Of a stretch of DNA of 34,955 nt, positions 25,633 through 34,571 are shown one piece after another. Position 1 is the stretch's first letter. Every line of letters begins with the position of its first letter. The stretch is from Gammaproteobacteria bacterium (GTDB taxonomy: Bacteria; Pseudomonadota; Gammaproteobacteria; DSM-16500), in assembly GCA_027356065.1 (NCBI GenBank), contig DAIEGU010000168.1:1-34955 (forward strand), written 5' to 3'. The notes under the pieces are model-generated. The model had not been told where the DNA came from. It did not search any database and saw only the letters and a program-made list of their open reading frames with translations. Both the position numbers and the translations under genes were made by a program.

Positions 25633-26478
25633 CTAAGCTTTATATTTACTTTCTGCAAACATTTCAACAACAGCTTTGTTCCATGCTTGCGGCTGCTCGA
25701 GACTAGATAAATGTCCTGCATTTGCAATGATCACTAGTTTGCTATTTTTTGTTATAGCTTGCATATTTTTACTTTGTTGCGATGAGATGACTACGTCTTG
25801 ATCGCCAGTAATGATTAACACCGGTAAAGTGGTATTGCTAAGTATAGTGCTTGTGTCAGATCGCAATGCCATGCCACGTAACGCTGAAGCAATTGCTGTA
25901 GATGATTGCTTTTCAAATAAGCTATGCAAATAATTTCGTGTTTCTTCTGATGCATTTGCTGATAATGCTTTAGGTAAGAAATCATTTACTAATTGTGTAG
26001 GTCCATTTGCTAACACATTTTGTGCAGCAGCTTCACGTTTTGCTTTTGCTTCATTACTATCAGCAATAGATTGTGTATCCGATAAAATAAGCCCAAGAAC
26101 ACGATCAGAATATTGCTGAAGAAAAGCAAGTGATACATAACCTCCCATCGATTCACCGCCAATAATTGCTTTTTCTATATGTAATTTATCCATTAAATTT
26201 TTTACTTGTTCTGCATATGTTTGCATGGTGACTGCATCACCATTTGTTTGTTTTGCTTGCCCAAAACCGGCTAAATCTATGGTGATGACTCGAAAGTTTT
26301 GTTTCAGATCTAATTGTGGTGTCCATAATGTTTGATCGGCAGGAAATGCATGAATAAGAATGAGAGGTGTGCCTGAGCCAATATCAGTATATGAAATAGC
26401 CATTTGTGTTGAGTCCATGGCAAAGGCTTGGTAGCAAAACAAAAATAAATAGGTAAATAAGTAAATAATCTTCTTCAT
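25633..26478 (-). CDS. Exported alpha/beta hydrolase
   Basis: A 281-aa hydrolase of the esterase/lactonase/haloperoxidase-like group; the substrate is unknown. The chosen start gives a signal peptide (MKKIIYLFTYLFLFCYQAFA) cut before MDSTQ; the frame extends to 26529 without a better start. The oxyanion region is PLILIHAFPADQTLW, the nucleophile elbow is GGESMGGYVSL, the acid is in ITGDQDVVISS and the catalytic His is in NAGHLSSLEQPQAW. The catalytic set is complete. It is monocistronic and convergent with the bufferin operon. Confidence 0.9.
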   Translation of the reverse strand: MKKIIYLFTYLFLFCYQAFAMDSTQMAISYTDIGSGTPLILIHAFPADQTLWTPQLDLKQNFRVITIDLAGFGQAKQTNGDAVTMQTYAEQVKNLMDKLHIEKAIIGGESMGGYVSLAFLQQYSDRVLGLILSDTQSIADSNEAKAKREAAAQNVLANGPTQLVNDFLPKALSANASEETRNYLHSLFEKQSSTAIASALRGMALRSDTSTILSNTTLPVLIITGDQDVVISSQQSKNMQAITKNSKLVIIANAGHLSSLEQPQAWNKAVVEMFAESKYKA

Positions 26479-26657
26479 GATGTTGAATAATCCTAGTTTA
26501 AAAAAGCTATCAGACATGAAAGCAAACAAAATGCATAGTTAATTTTTTAAATGAGATGGATTAACAAAAACTATAGTCTGATGAGGCCAGATAAATTCTG
26601 CTTGTCAGTAATTGATGTGAGTATCTGAGTAGTAAGGAATTTTTCGCATACAACACC

Positions 26658-26686
26658 TTGCTTCTTGATAGTCAACAAGGTATCTT
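26658..26686 (+). promoter_or_regulatory. Promoter of tRNA-Val
   Basis: TTGCTT (26658-26663) and TATCTT (26681-26686) are separated by 17 bases. Transcription would start close to the tRNA 5' end at 26702. This is the best-spaced sigma-70 promoter seen in the window. Confidence 0.6.
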
Positions 26687-26701
26687 TACCACCCGAATTA
26701 C

Positions 26702-26776
26702 AGGCACGTAGCTCAGTGGTAGAGCACCACCTTGACATGGTGGTGGTCGGTGGTTCGATCCCACTCGTGCCTACCA
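26702..26776 (+). tRNA. tRNA-Val (GAC), CCA encoded
   Basis: The acceptor AGGCACG pairs with CGTGCCT. The D-arm is GCTCAGTGGTAGAGC, and the anticodon stem CCACC/GGTGG closes loop TTGACAT with anticodon GAC. The T-arm is GGTTCGATCC, the discriminator is A, and CCA is encoded. It is read toward thrS, 100 bp away. Confidence 0.96.
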
Positions 26777-26821
26777 GATATGGTTCTTTGCAGATATGCA
26801 AAGTATTGTTATTCAACTATG

Positions 26822-26879
26822 TTACGCTAGCCCCCGCATGGTCTGGCGTAATATACGTTTTTTAAAGTGATGAACGTAT
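26822..26879 (+). promoter_or_regulatory. thrS leader hairpins, one over the start codon
   Basis: A first stem lies within 26822-26851 (TTACGCTA against TGGCGTAA). A second pairs ATACGT (26853-26858) with ACGTAT (26874-26879), which includes the first two bases of the thrS start codon, with AAAGTGA in its loop. E. coli ThrRS represses its own mRNA through tRNA-like leader stems. Whether these do the same is unknown, and the stems are short. Confidence 0.3.
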
Positions 26880-28794
26880 GCCAATGATCACATTACCAGA
26901 TGGAACCCAAAAGAAATTTGATGCACCCGTAACTGTGGCAGAAGTTGCTGCAAGTATTGGCAGCGGATTAGCAAAAGCTGCTATCGCAGGAAAAGTAAAT
27001 GATCAATTGGTCGATACTTTTTATTCGATAGATGCAGATGCACATGTTCGTATTATCACGGACCGTGATCCAGAAGGGATAGAAGTCATTCGGCATTCAA
27101 CTGCGCATTTGCTTGCACATGCGGTGAAATCTTTATTTCCATCAGCGCAAGTTACGATTGGCCCTGTAATTGAAAATGGCTTTTATTATGATTTTGCTTT
27201 TGATCGCGCATTTACAACCGAAGATTTAGAAAGCATCGAAGCTAAAATGCGAGAGTTAGCAGAAAAGAATTACCAGGTTTCACGAAAAGTCGTGAGCCGC
27301 GATGATGCAATTACTTTCTTCAAGCACATTGGCGAAGATTACAAAGTTCAAATAATACAAGATATTCCTGCTGATGAAACACTAACGATTTATCAACAAG
27401 ATGATTTTGCTGATTTATGCCGCGGCCCGCACGTTCCAAGTACAGGCATGTTGAAAGCATTTAAGTTGACTAAAGTGTCAGGTGCTTATTGGCGTGGTAA
27501 CTCTCAAAATGCCATGTTACAGCGTATTTATGGCACCGCATGGAAAGACAAGAAATCATTAGATGAATATTTAAAAAATCTAGAAGAAGCTGAAAAACGT
27601 GATCATCGCAAGTTAGCTAAAGCGATGGATCTTTTTCATATGCAGGAAGAAGCGCCCGGCATGATTTTTTGGCACCCAAATGGTTGGGCGATTTATCGAG
27701 CTATTAAAGATTACATCAGTACTAAAATTGCTGAGCAGGGTTATGGTGAAATTGTTACTCCACAGATTGTCGATGTTTCATTATGGGAAAAATCAGGCCA
27801 TTGGGCCATGTTTCATGAAGAAATGTTTTCTATAAAAACTGATGATCATCAATATGCAATCAAGCCTATGAATTGTCCTTGCCACGTACAAGTATTTAAG
27901 CAAGGACTAAAGAGTTACCGTGATCTACCACTTCGTCTTGCTGAATTTGGATGTGTCCATCGCAATGAAATGACCGGTGCTATGCATGGATTAATGCGTG
28001 TTCGTCAATTAACTCAAGATGATGCTCATATATTCTGTACAGATAGTCAGGTCCAAGAAGAATCGGTAAATTTTATTAAATTGTTATTAGAAGTTTATAA
28101 AGATTTTGGTTTTAATGATGTCATCGTGAAGCTTGCTACTCGCCCTGAAAAACGTATGGGCAGTGATGAATTGTGGGACAATACTGAGCATGCCCTTGCA
28201 GAAGCATTAAAAGCAGTAGGTCTGCCATTCGAAGTACACCCCGGCGAAGGAAGCTTTTATGGCCCTAAGATTGAATTTCATCTTAAGGATTGCTTAGGAC
28301 GTATGTGGCAATGCGGAACTTTACAGCTCGATTACAATATGCCGGCTCGTTTGGATGCTTATTATATTACTGAAGATGGTAGTAAGAAGGTCCCAGCTAT
28401 GTTGCATAGAGCTATTTTGGGTTCATTGGAACGGTTTATGGGGATTTTGTTGGAGCATTATGCCGGCAAATTACCGGTCTGGCTTGCACCAACACAAGCT
28501 GTTATTATGAACATCACCGATAAACAGGCCGAATATGCAGAAAAAATGGCCCTGGAATTGAAAAAACATGGGGTTAGAGTAAAATCGGACTTGAGAAATG
28601 AGAAGATCGGCTTTAAAATCCGCGAGCATACTATTGAACATGTTCCTTACCTGCTAGTAATTGGGGATAGAGAAGTAGAATCTCAAACAATCTCTGTCAG
28701 AACACAAGATGGTGCCGATTTAGGCGTAATGCCAATTAATCAGTTTATTGAACTGCTTAATACTGCTGTGGCGCAGCGCGGTCGAATTGAATAG
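26878..28794 (+). CDS. thrS: Threonyl-tRNA synthetase
   Basis: Charges tRNA-Thr. It is 638 aa against 642 in E. coli. The TGS domain is at about 1-62 ([21 protein letters not shown]). The editing domain contains [13 protein letters not shown] and [14 protein letters not shown], whose His and Cys residues clear mischarged serine. The class II catalytic core has the zinc ligand Cys333 (MNCPCH), motif 2 in [21 protein letters not shown] and motif 3 in [19 protein letters not shown]. The anticodon-binding domain is at the end. It is the first gene of the translation operon, and its stop codon overlaps the infC ribosome site. Confidence 0.98.
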   Translation: MPMITLPDGTQKKFDAPVTVAEVAASIGSGLAKAAIAGKVNDQLVDTFYSIDADAHVRIITDRDPEGIEVIRHSTAHLLAHAVKSLFPSAQVTIGPVIENGFYYDFAFDRAFTTEDLESIEAKMRELAEKNYQVSRKVVSRDDAITFFKHIGEDYKVQIIQDIPADETLTIYQQDDFADLCRGPHVPSTGMLKAFKLTKVSGAYWRGNSQNAMLQRIYGTAWKDKKSLDEYLKNLEEAEKRDHRKLAKAMDLFHMQEEAPGMIFWHPNGWAIYRAIKDYISTKIAEQGYGEIVTPQIVDVSLWEKSGHWAMFHEEMFSIKTDDHQYAIKPMNCPCHVQVFKQGLKSYRDLPLRLAEFGCVHRNEMTGAMHGLMRVRQLTQDDAHIFCTDSQVQEESVNFIKLLLEVYKDFGFNDVIVKLATRPEKRMGSDELWDNTEHALAEALKAVGLPFEVHPGEGSFYGPKIEFHLKDCLGRMWQCGTLQLDYNMPARLDAYYITEDGSKKVPAMLHRAILGSLERFMGILLEHYAGKLPVWLAPTQAVIMNITDKQAEYAEKMALELKKHGVRVKSDLRNEKIGFKIREHTIEHVPYLLVIGDREVESQTISVRTQDGADLGVMPINQFIELLNTAVAQRGRIE

Positions 28795-28806
28795 GAGGAT
28801 GTAAGG

Positions 28807-29325
28807 ATTAGTACTGAAAAAAAACCTCGGGTTAATGAAGAGATTAGATCTCATGAGGTTCGTTTAATTGATGCAGATGGCCATCAACATGGCGTCGTGT
28901 CAATTCATGAAGCGAGAAAAATAACCGAAGATTCTGGCCTAGATTTGGTCGAAGTTTCTCCTGAGGCTAAACCTCCAGTTTGTCGTATTATGGATTACGG
29001 CAAATATAAGTTCCAGTTGAGTAAACGTAAAGCTGCAGCTAAAAAGAAGCAAAAGCAGATACAGATTAAAGAAATTAAAATACGCCCAGGGACTGAAGAG
29101 GCTGATTATCAAGTTAAAATTCGTAATATCCAAAAGTTTTTGGAGAATGGCGATAAGGCTAAGGTGACAGTACGCTTCCGTGGACGTGAAATGTCGCATC
29201 CTGAACTAGGTATGCAATTATTGGAAAGAATGATTACGGAATTAGCTGACTATAGTGTTGTGGAGCAGCATCCGAAATTTGAAGGCCGACAAATCGTCAT
29301 GGTATTAGGCCCGAAAAAGAAATAA
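28807..29325 (+). CDS. infC: Translation initiation factor IF-3, AUU start
   Basis: Binds the 30S subunit, keeps subunits apart and checks the start codon. There is no ATG, GTG or TTG at the right place. The family N-terminus ([21 protein letters not shown]) begins after ATT at 28807, which has AGGAGG (28793-28798) 8 bases upstream. The next candidate, GTG at 28897, would cut off 30 conserved residues. E. coli infC also starts at AUU, which lets IF-3 repress its own synthesis, so the control is probably kept. The length is 172 aa. The two IF-3 domains are seen, with the Lys-rich linker [26 protein letters not shown] and the C-terminal [10 protein letters not shown]. Confidence 0.95.
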   Translation: MSTEKKPRVNEEIRSHEVRLIDADGHQHGVVSIHEARKITEDSGLDLVEVSPEAKPPVCRIMDYGKYKFQLSKRKAAAKKKQKQIQIKEIKIRPGTEEADYQVKIRNIQKFLENGDKAKVTVRFRGREMSHPELGMQLLERMITELADYSVVEQHPKFEGRQIVMVLGPKKK

Positions 29326-29332
29326 ATAGTTT

Positions 29333-29380
29333 GTCATCCTGCTGCGCCGCACTTGTTGCGGAGCGCGGGATTCAGGTTTT
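29333..29380. repeat. Palindromic repeat in the infC-rpmI gap
   Basis: It begins GTCATCCTG (also found inverted at 9-17). It contains a GC-rich hairpin (GCGCCGCA at 29444 minus 100, i.e. 29344-29351, with TGCGGAGCGC at 29357-29366, two-base bulge) and ends GGATTCAGG followed by a T-run. It may damp transcription between infC and the ribosomal protein genes, as a terminator does. Confidence 0.45.
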
Positions 29381-29412
29381 TAAAAACATTTTGCTATAGG
29401 TTGGAGTGAGAA

Positions 29413-29634
29413 ATGCCAAGAGCTTACAAAGGTAAAAAAACAGTTAAATTGAAATCTAATCGCGGTGCAGCGAAACGATTTCGTAAAACTGCTGGTGGAT
29501 TTAAATGCAGCGGTGCAAAACGCCGTCACCAAATGACTTGCAAAACGACCAAGATGAAACGTCATGCACGTGCAGGCTTTATTGTGCGTGATGAAGACAC
29601 GGGTCGAGTTGAGCAAATGTTACCGCATGCCTAA
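29413..29634 (+). CDS. rpmI: Ribosomal protein L35
   Basis: A large-subunit protein, 73 aa, longer than the usual 64-66. The core [30 protein letters not shown]...[12 protein letters not shown]...VEQMLPHA is typical. The extra length is an N-terminal stretch [11 protein letters not shown]. The start ATG at 29413 has GGAGTGAG ahead, and no later ATG is available, so the extension seems real. In relatives, ribosomal protein L20 represses rpmI-rplT translation. Confidence 0.95.
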   Translation: MPRAYKGKKTVKLKSNRGAAKRFRKTAGGFKCSGAKRRHQMTCKTTKMKRHARAGFIVRDEDTGRVEQMLPHA

Positions 29635-29679
29635 AAGATCTACTTTGTAGATTAGACTTTAAAGTAAGAGGAAATAGAG

Positions 29680-30045
29680 ATGCCAAGAGTTAAACGTGGT
29701 GTAACGGCGAGAGCTAAACATAAAAAAGTTCTTGCTAAAGCTAAAGGTTATTATGGTGCTCGCAGCCGCGTTTACCGTGTTGCCAAGCAAGCTGTTATTA
29801 AAGCTGCTCAATATGCGTATCGTGATCGTCGCCAGAGAAAACGCGAATTTCGTGCACTGTGGATTATTCGTGTAAATGCTGCTGCTCGGGCGCATGATAT
29901 GACTTATAGTGTATTCATGAATGGATTAAAGAAAGCTGGTATCAATGTTGATCGTAAAGTTCTTGCTGATATCGCTGTTCATGATAAAGCTGCATTTACT
30001 GCTTTAGTTGAACAAGTAAAAGCAACTTTATCTGCTGCTGCCTAA
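29680..30045 (+). CDS. rplT: Ribosomal protein L20
   Basis: Binds 23S rRNA early in 50S assembly and in E. coli represses its own operon. It is 121 aa, with the long basic N-terminal helix [39 protein letters not shown] and [21 protein letters not shown]. It lies 45 bp after rpmI, with AGAGGAAA before the ATG. A terminator-like hairpin follows. Confidence 0.97.
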   Translation: MPRVKRGVTARAKHKKVLAKAKGYYGARSRVYRVAKQAVIKAAQYAYRDRRQRKREFRALWIIRVNAAARAHDMTYSVFMNGLKKAGINVDRKVLADIAVHDKAAFTALVEQVKATLSAAA

Positions 30046-30053
30046 GTCTCCGA

Positions 30054-30089
30054 AGGTGGATTAGTTTACCTAATCTGCCTTTTTCTTTT
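30054..30089 (+). terminator. Attenuator-like hairpin before pheS
   Basis: An 11-bp stem (30054-30064 with 30070-30080, two wobbles) and a 5-base loop are followed by TTTTCTTTT. It ends rplT transcripts or attenuates pheST. No Phe-rich leader peptide of the pheM kind is visible in the short gap. Confidence 0.7.
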
Positions 30090-30108
30090 GAAGGGAATGT
30101 ATCTTTGC

Positions 30109-31128
30109 ATGCAAGCTTTAGAAGAAATCCTAAAACATGCTGAATTCAGCATATCACAAGCAACTGATCTCAAGTCGCTAGATAATTACCGTGTTCAATA
30201 CCTAGGTAAGAAAGGGCAATTAACAGAATATCTAAAAACGTTAGGCCAACTTCCTCCTGAAGAACGTCCCGTCGCTGGTCAAAAAATCAATGTAGTAAAA
30301 GAAAAAATCCAGGCATTGATTGAAGAGCGCAATACAGTATTGATCAATAAATTAATTGAAGATCAGCTTGTTTCAGAAGCAATTGATGTCACTTTACCTG
30401 GCCGATTGTTGAATGTTGGAAGTATTCATCCAATCACAAAAACGTTTAATGAATTAAAGCATATCTTTTCTAAAATGGGTTTTGTGTTTATGGAAGGCCC
30501 AGAAATTGAAGAAGATTATTACAATTTTACTGCCTTAAATGTACCGCCTTTACATCCAGCGCGTGCAATGCAAGATACGTTTTATTTTGGTGATGGGTTA
30601 TTGCTGCGTAGCCAAATGTCGCCGGTACAAATTCATGCAATGAAAAAAATGACACCACCATTACGTATGGTTGCGATGGGTCGGGTATATAGACGTGATT
30701 TTGACTTAACTCATACGCCCATGTTTCATCAAATGGAGTGCTTAGTTGTCGATGACTCAGTTACTTTTGCGGACTTAAAAGGACTACTGAAGCAATTTCT
30801 TCATGAATTTTTTGAAACCGATGCACCTATACGATTTAGACCATCTTATTTTCCTTTTACAGAGCCTTCTGCTGAAGTAGATATGGCTTGTTTAAATTGT
30901 GGTGGAAAAGGTTGCCGTATTTGTAAAAATGGCGGTTGGCTGGAAGTATTAGGATGTGGCATGGTCCACCCGAATGTATTAAATGACGTAGGTATTGATA
31001 GTGAGAAATATCGTGGCTTTGCATTTGGTGTCGGTATTGATAGATTGACATTGCTAAAATACGGTATTTCTGACTTACGATCGTTATTTGAAAACGATTT
31101 ACGGTTTCTTAAACAATTTAGTTCATAA
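30109..31128 (+). CDS. pheS: Phenylalanyl-tRNA synthetase alpha subunit
   Basis: The catalytic subunit, which forms a heterotetramer with PheT. It is 339 aa from ATG at 30109, where AAGGGA lies 12 bases upstream; TTG 30088 and ATG 30097 are less fitting because the ribosome site would overlap them. The N-terminal coiled coil is followed by the class II core (HPARAMQDTFYF, RVYRRDFDLTHTPMFHQMECLVVD, FGVGIDRLTLLKYGISDLRS). An insert CLNCGGKGCRICKNGGW carries four cysteines that may bind zinc. Such an insert is absent from E. coli PheS but occurs in other bacteria. Confidence 0.97.
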   Translation: MQALEEILKHAEFSISQATDLKSLDNYRVQYLGKKGQLTEYLKTLGQLPPEERPVAGQKINVVKEKIQALIEERNTVLINKLIEDQLVSEAIDVTLPGRLLNVGSIHPITKTFNELKHIFSKMGFVFMEGPEIEEDYYNFTALNVPPLHPARAMQDTFYFGDGLLLRSQMSPVQIHAMKKMTPPLRMVAMGRVYRRDFDLTHTPMFHQMECLVVDDSVTFADLKGLLKQFLHEFFETDAPIRFRPSYFPFTEPSAEVDMACLNCGGKGCRICKNGGWLEVLGCGMVHPNVLNDVGIDSEKYRGFAFGVGIDRLTLLKYGISDLRSLFENDLRFLKQFSS

Positions 31129-31206
31129 TTGGTCATCGTATGCCCGTATGGATTGCCACGCGACTTGCGATGATGCAATTTCAACATTTAACAAAAGAAA
31201 ACTTCT

Positions 31207-33600
31207 ATGAAATGTAGCGAATCATGGTTACACGAATGGGTCAAGCTTGATGAGCTTAATTCACCTTTAACTCGCGAAGAATTATGTCATAAATTAACAA
31301 TGGCTGGGCTTGAAGTTGAAGAGCTTGCACCTGTCGCACATAAATTTATAGGTGTTGTAATTGGCAAAATCTTGAAAGCAGAAAAGCACCCGGAAGCGGA
31401 TAAGTTACAAATTTGTGAAGTAGACATTGGAAAAGAAAGTCCATTACAAATTGTTTGTGGTGCTGCCAATGCACGAGTTGGTTTGAAAGTAGCGGTTGCA
31501 ACAGTAGGCGCAGAATTACCTAATCATTTTGTCATCAAACAAACGTCTATTCGTGGTGTCTCTTCATCAGGCATGTTGTGTTCAGCAAGCGAATTAGGAT
31601 TAGCAGAAGAAAGCCAAGGCATTTTAGAACTTGCAACTGATGCGCCCATCGCAAAAGAGTTATGGTCGTATTTACAATTAGAAGATTACACGATTGATAT
31701 ATCCATTACACCCAATCGTGGAGATTGTTTGAGCGTGAAAGGCATTGCGCGTGAAATTTCAACTTTAACCGGTGCGCCATTACATGAAGTTTCTTGCCAT
31801 GAAGTGAAAGCAGTCAATAAAGATAAACTGTCTGTTACTGTTGAAGATAAAGTAGGTTGTCCGCGTTATGTTGGGCGCGTGGTTCGCAATGTTAAAGCAG
31901 ATGCATCAACACCAACATGGTTAAAAGAACGTTTGCGCCGAAGTGGTGTGCGATCAATTAGTCCTATCGTTGATGTCACAAATTATGTGATGCTTGAGCT
32001 CGGTCAGCCTATGCATGCGTTCGATTTAAATACGATTAAGAAAAACATTATTGTTCGCCAATCTAAACAAGGTGAAAAAATTGATTTACTTGATGGCAGT
32101 AGTCAAACACTGGATGGCGAAACATTAGTAATCGCAGATAATGAAAAACCTTTGGCAATTGCTGGCGTAATGGGTGGGTTAGATTCAAGTGTTACTTTAA
32201 ATACGACTGATATCTTTTTGGAAAGTGCGTATTTTTCGCCAAAAATAATTGCTAGGCAGAGACAATTTTACAATCTCAACTCAGATTCATCTTATCGTTT
32301 TGAACGCGGCATTGATCCAACTATTCAACGCCAGGCAATTGAACGCGCAACACAGTTAATTTTAGAAATCGCTGGCGGCGAGCCAGGTGAAGTTATTGAA
32401 GAGAAGAGTATTGAATATTTATCGAAAGAAATGATTATTGCTCTTCCGGCGAAAAAGATAACGCAAATTTTAGGGATAGATATTTCTGAATCCGAAATAG
32501 AAAAGATTTTTGCCGCGTTAAAATTTAAATACAAAAAAGAAAGAGAAAATTGGTTAGTAACTGTTCCACCTTATCGCTCAGATATGGTTTTATCTGAAGA
32601 TGTAGTAGAAGAAATTGCGAGAATTTATGGCTATGACAAAATTCCCACGCATTCATTCAAAGGCGAGCTGTACGTCAAGAAGCAGATAGAAGAAAGCCAT
32701 GACTGGTATGATTTACGTCAAACGCTAAAGGACCAAGGTTTCAACGAAATTATTTCCTACAGTTTTGTTGATAAACAATTACAAGCATTGCTTGATCCAC
32801 AGCAAGCACCGCGTCAATTAATTAATCCCATCACGGCTGATATGACGGTGATGCGTACAAATTTATGGCCAGGTTTTATTAACACATTGTTATATAACAA
32901 AAGTCGGCAGCAGCATCGCGTGCGTTTATTTGAAATTGGCACGTGCTTTACGGTGCGAGGGGATAAATTAGAACAGCTGACAAAAGTAGGCGGTTTGCTA
33001 ACCGGGCTTGCTCAAGCTGAACAATGGGGACAAGTTTCACAGGAAACAGATTTTTATGATTTAAAAGGCCATTTGGAAAATACCCTAAGCTTATTTTACC
33101 CTATGTCTGAATTAGATTTTTTACCCAATACGCATGCTGCGTTACATCCAGGCCAGACAGCTGGTATATACCATAAAAGTCGCAAAATTGGTTTAATAGG
33201 AAGGCTTCACCCAACTATTGTGCAAAAATTAGACTTACCAACCAATGTTTTTGTGTTTGAGCTTGATTTAAGCATGTTGAAGCAAGCGCCGCTGCATCGA
33301 TTTCAAGAGATATCTCGATTTCCGGAAATTCGTCGTGACCTTGCCTTATTGGTAAATCAGACTGTACCATCGAAAGATATTCGAGATACAATAAAGACTG
33401 TTGCAGGTGATTGGTTAAAAGGCGTTTTTATTTTTGACGTTTATCAAGGAAAAGGAATTTCGTCAGGTTTAAAGAGTATCGCGTTAGCTTTGATTTTGCA
33501 GCATCCAACGCGTACCCTAGTAGACGATGAAGTAGCTGAATTGATGAACAAGGTCATTAATGCGTTAAAGGGAACATTAGGAGCAGAATTAAGGAGCTGA
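31207..33600 (+). CDS. pheT: Phenylalanyl-tRNA synthetase beta subunit
   Basis: The tRNA-binding and editing subunit, 797 aa (795 in E. coli). The EMAP-like tRNA-binding domain is at about 40-150 ([26 protein letters not shown]). The B3/B4 editing part has LDLLDG-like and [13 protein letters not shown] motifs, and B5 has [23 protein letters not shown]. The core-like domain and C-terminal anticodon-recognition domain ([22 protein letters not shown]) complete it. Only a weak ribosome site is seen ahead of the ATG. Its end carries the ihfA ribosome site, with a gap of one base. Confidence 0.97.
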   Translation: MKCSESWLHEWVKLDELNSPLTREELCHKLTMAGLEVEELAPVAHKFIGVVIGKILKAEKHPEADKLQICEVDIGKESPLQIVCGAANARVGLKVAVATVGAELPNHFVIKQTSIRGVSSSGMLCSASELGLAEESQGILELATDAPIAKELWSYLQLEDYTIDISITPNRGDCLSVKGIAREISTLTGAPLHEVSCHEVKAVNKDKLSVTVEDKVGCPRYVGRVVRNVKADASTPTWLKERLRRSGVRSISPIVDVTNYVMLELGQPMHAFDLNTIKKNIIVRQSKQGEKIDLLDGSSQTLDGETLVIADNEKPLAIAGVMGGLDSSVTLNTTDIFLESAYFSPKIIARQRQFYNLNSDSSYRFERGIDPTIQRQAIERATQLILEIAGGEPGEVIEEKSIEYLSKEMIIALPAKKITQILGIDISESEIEKIFAALKFKYKKERENWLVTVPPYRSDMVLSEDVVEEIARIYGYDKIPTHSFKGELYVKKQIEESHDWYDLRQTLKDQGFNEIISYSFVDKQLQALLDPQQAPRQLINPITADMTVMRTNLWPGFINTLLYNKSRQQHRVRLFEIGTCFTVRGDKLEQLTKVGGLLTGLAQAEQWGQVSQETDFYDLKGHLENTLSLFYPMSELDFLPNTHAALHPGQTAGIYHKSRKIGLIGRLHPTIVQKLDLPTNVFVFELDLSMLKQAPLHRFQEISRFPEIRRDLALLVNQTVPSKDIRDTIKTVAGDWLKGVFIFDVYQGKGISSGLKSIALALILQHPTRTLVDDEVAELMNKVINALKGTLGAELRS

Positions 33601-33601
33601 C

Positions 33602-33934
33602 ATGACGTTAACCAAAGCGGATCTTGCAAAATACTTAGATGAAGAAATTGGTTTAACAAATAGGGAAGCAAAAGAAATCGTTGAACTGTTTTTTCAATAT
33701 ATCAGCGATTCGTTAATTAAAGGTCAGCAAGTTAAAATTTCAGGTTTTGGCAATTTCACATTACATGACAAGAAAGAACGTCCAGGCCGCAATCCACGCA
33801 CTGGTGAAGAAGTTCCTGTTACGGCACGACGAGTTGTAACATTCCATACTGGACAAAAGTTAAAAGCACGTGTAGAAAAGCATGCAGGAAAAGAAGTCGT
33901 TCAAGGACAAGCCGTTGAAGAAGAAAACAAATAA
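33602..33934 (+). CDS. ihfA: Integration host factor alpha subunit
   Basis: A nucleoid protein that bends DNA sharply as a heterodimer with IhfB. It is 110 aa against about 99 in E. coli. The arm and body are conserved: [56 protein letters not shown] with the intercalating proline, [22 protein letters not shown]-terminal tail of about 12 extra residues ([14 protein letters not shown]) overlaps the next gene. The ribosome site AAGGAG lies in the pheT end. pheT-ihfA coupling is as in other gammaproteobacteria. Confidence 0.96.
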   Translation: MTLTKADLAKYLDEEIGLTNREAKEIVELFFQYISDSLIKGQQVKISGFGNFTLHDKKERPGRNPRTGEEVPVTARRVVTFHTGQKLKARVEKHAGKEVVQGQAVEEENK

Positions 33935-34304
33935 GCATAAAAAAGTTTCTGCTAGTTTGCCCGCTATTCCTGATAAGCTTTATTTTACTATTAGTGAAGT
34001 CAGCGACCTTTGTGCGGTTAAAGCATATGTATTGAGATATTGGGAACAAGAATTTTCTCAATTAAAACCTGTTAAACGCAAAGGCAGACGGTATTATCAA
34101 CAACAAGATATTTTATTAGTAAGACAAATTAAAAAATTATTATATGAAAATGGATTTACAATCGATGGTGCGCGCGCTCAATTGGCTAGCACCACTGAAT
34201 CACCCAGTCAATCAATAAAAACCAATTCTGTGGTGAAAAAAATTATTGCAGATCTCGAAACTGTTTTGCAAAATCTGCAAGCTGAAACAACAATAAGTCA
34301 TTAA
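33882..34304 (+). CDS. MerR-family regulator next to ihfA
   Basis: A small DNA-binding protein regularly found after ihfA in gammaproteobacteria; its target genes are not known. The winged helix lies in [25 protein letters not shown], followed by [38 protein letters not shown] short helix ([17 protein letters not shown]) probably serves dimerisation. No cysteine metal site is seen, so it is not a metal sensor of the usual type. Start doubtful: ATG 33882 lies inside ihfA with a poor ribosome site (140 aa). TTG 33915 has AAGGA 7 bases upstream and gives 129 aa. Confidence 0.88.
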   Translation: MQEKKSFKDKPLKKKTNKHKKVSASLPAIPDKLYFTISEVSDLCAVKAYVLRYWEQEFSQLKPVKRKGRRYYQQQDILLVRQIKKLLYENGFTIDGARAQLASTTESPSQSIKTNSVVKKIIADLETVLQNLQAETTISH

Positions 34305-34403
34305 GGTCTGTTGATATTCATTGCAAATCAATCCTGCGTTTGTTATCAAGCAAAACTGAAATGACCAGTTTGATTGTTTTTATTTAGTTTTACTTTCCTG
34401 TTG

Positions 34404-34477
34404 CGGGGCGTGGCGCAGCCTGGTAGCGCACTTGTCTGGGGGGCAAGTGGTCGCCGGTTCAAATCCGGCCGTCCCGA
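34404..34477 (+). tRNA. tRNA-Pro (GGG)
   Basis: The acceptor CGGGGCG pairs with CGTCCCG and the discriminator is A. The D-arm is GCGCAGCCTGGTAGCGC, the anticodon stem is CTTGT/GCAAG and the loop CTGGGGG carries anticodon GGG. The T-loop is GGTTCAAATCC. CCA is not encoded (TAA follows). tRNA-Pro after ihfA-merR is a common gammaproteobacterial order. Confidence 0.95.
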
Positions 34478-34486
34478 TAATTCGTT

Positions 34487-34506
34487 GTCCTGCGTATACG
34501 CAGGAC
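34487..34506. terminator. 20-bp perfect palindrome after tRNA-Pro
   Basis: GTCCTGCGTATACGCAGGAC forms an 8-bp stem with a TATA loop ten bases after the tRNA 3' end. There is no U-run, so it may mark RNA processing or weak termination. It could also be an operator of the following fadD. Confidence 0.45.
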
Positions 34507-34571
34507 CCAGAATTTAATTGATGGATAAAATTTTGATGTTATTGAAGCAATACCAAAAGGAAGAAACTAGC

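Noticed and set aside
26571-26816. 81-aa minus-strand frame with GTSGIEPPTTTMSRWCSTTELRA
   Set aside because: This is the antisense translation of the tRNA-Val gene, a well-known false protein.
26777-26877. T-box riboswitch in the thrS leader
   Set aside because: No specifier loop, antiterminator or T-box sequence; such switches are not expected in gammaproteobacteria.
28897-29325. infC starting at GTG 28897
   Set aside because: It would remove 30 conserved IF-3 residues; ATT 28807 with AGGAGG fits better.
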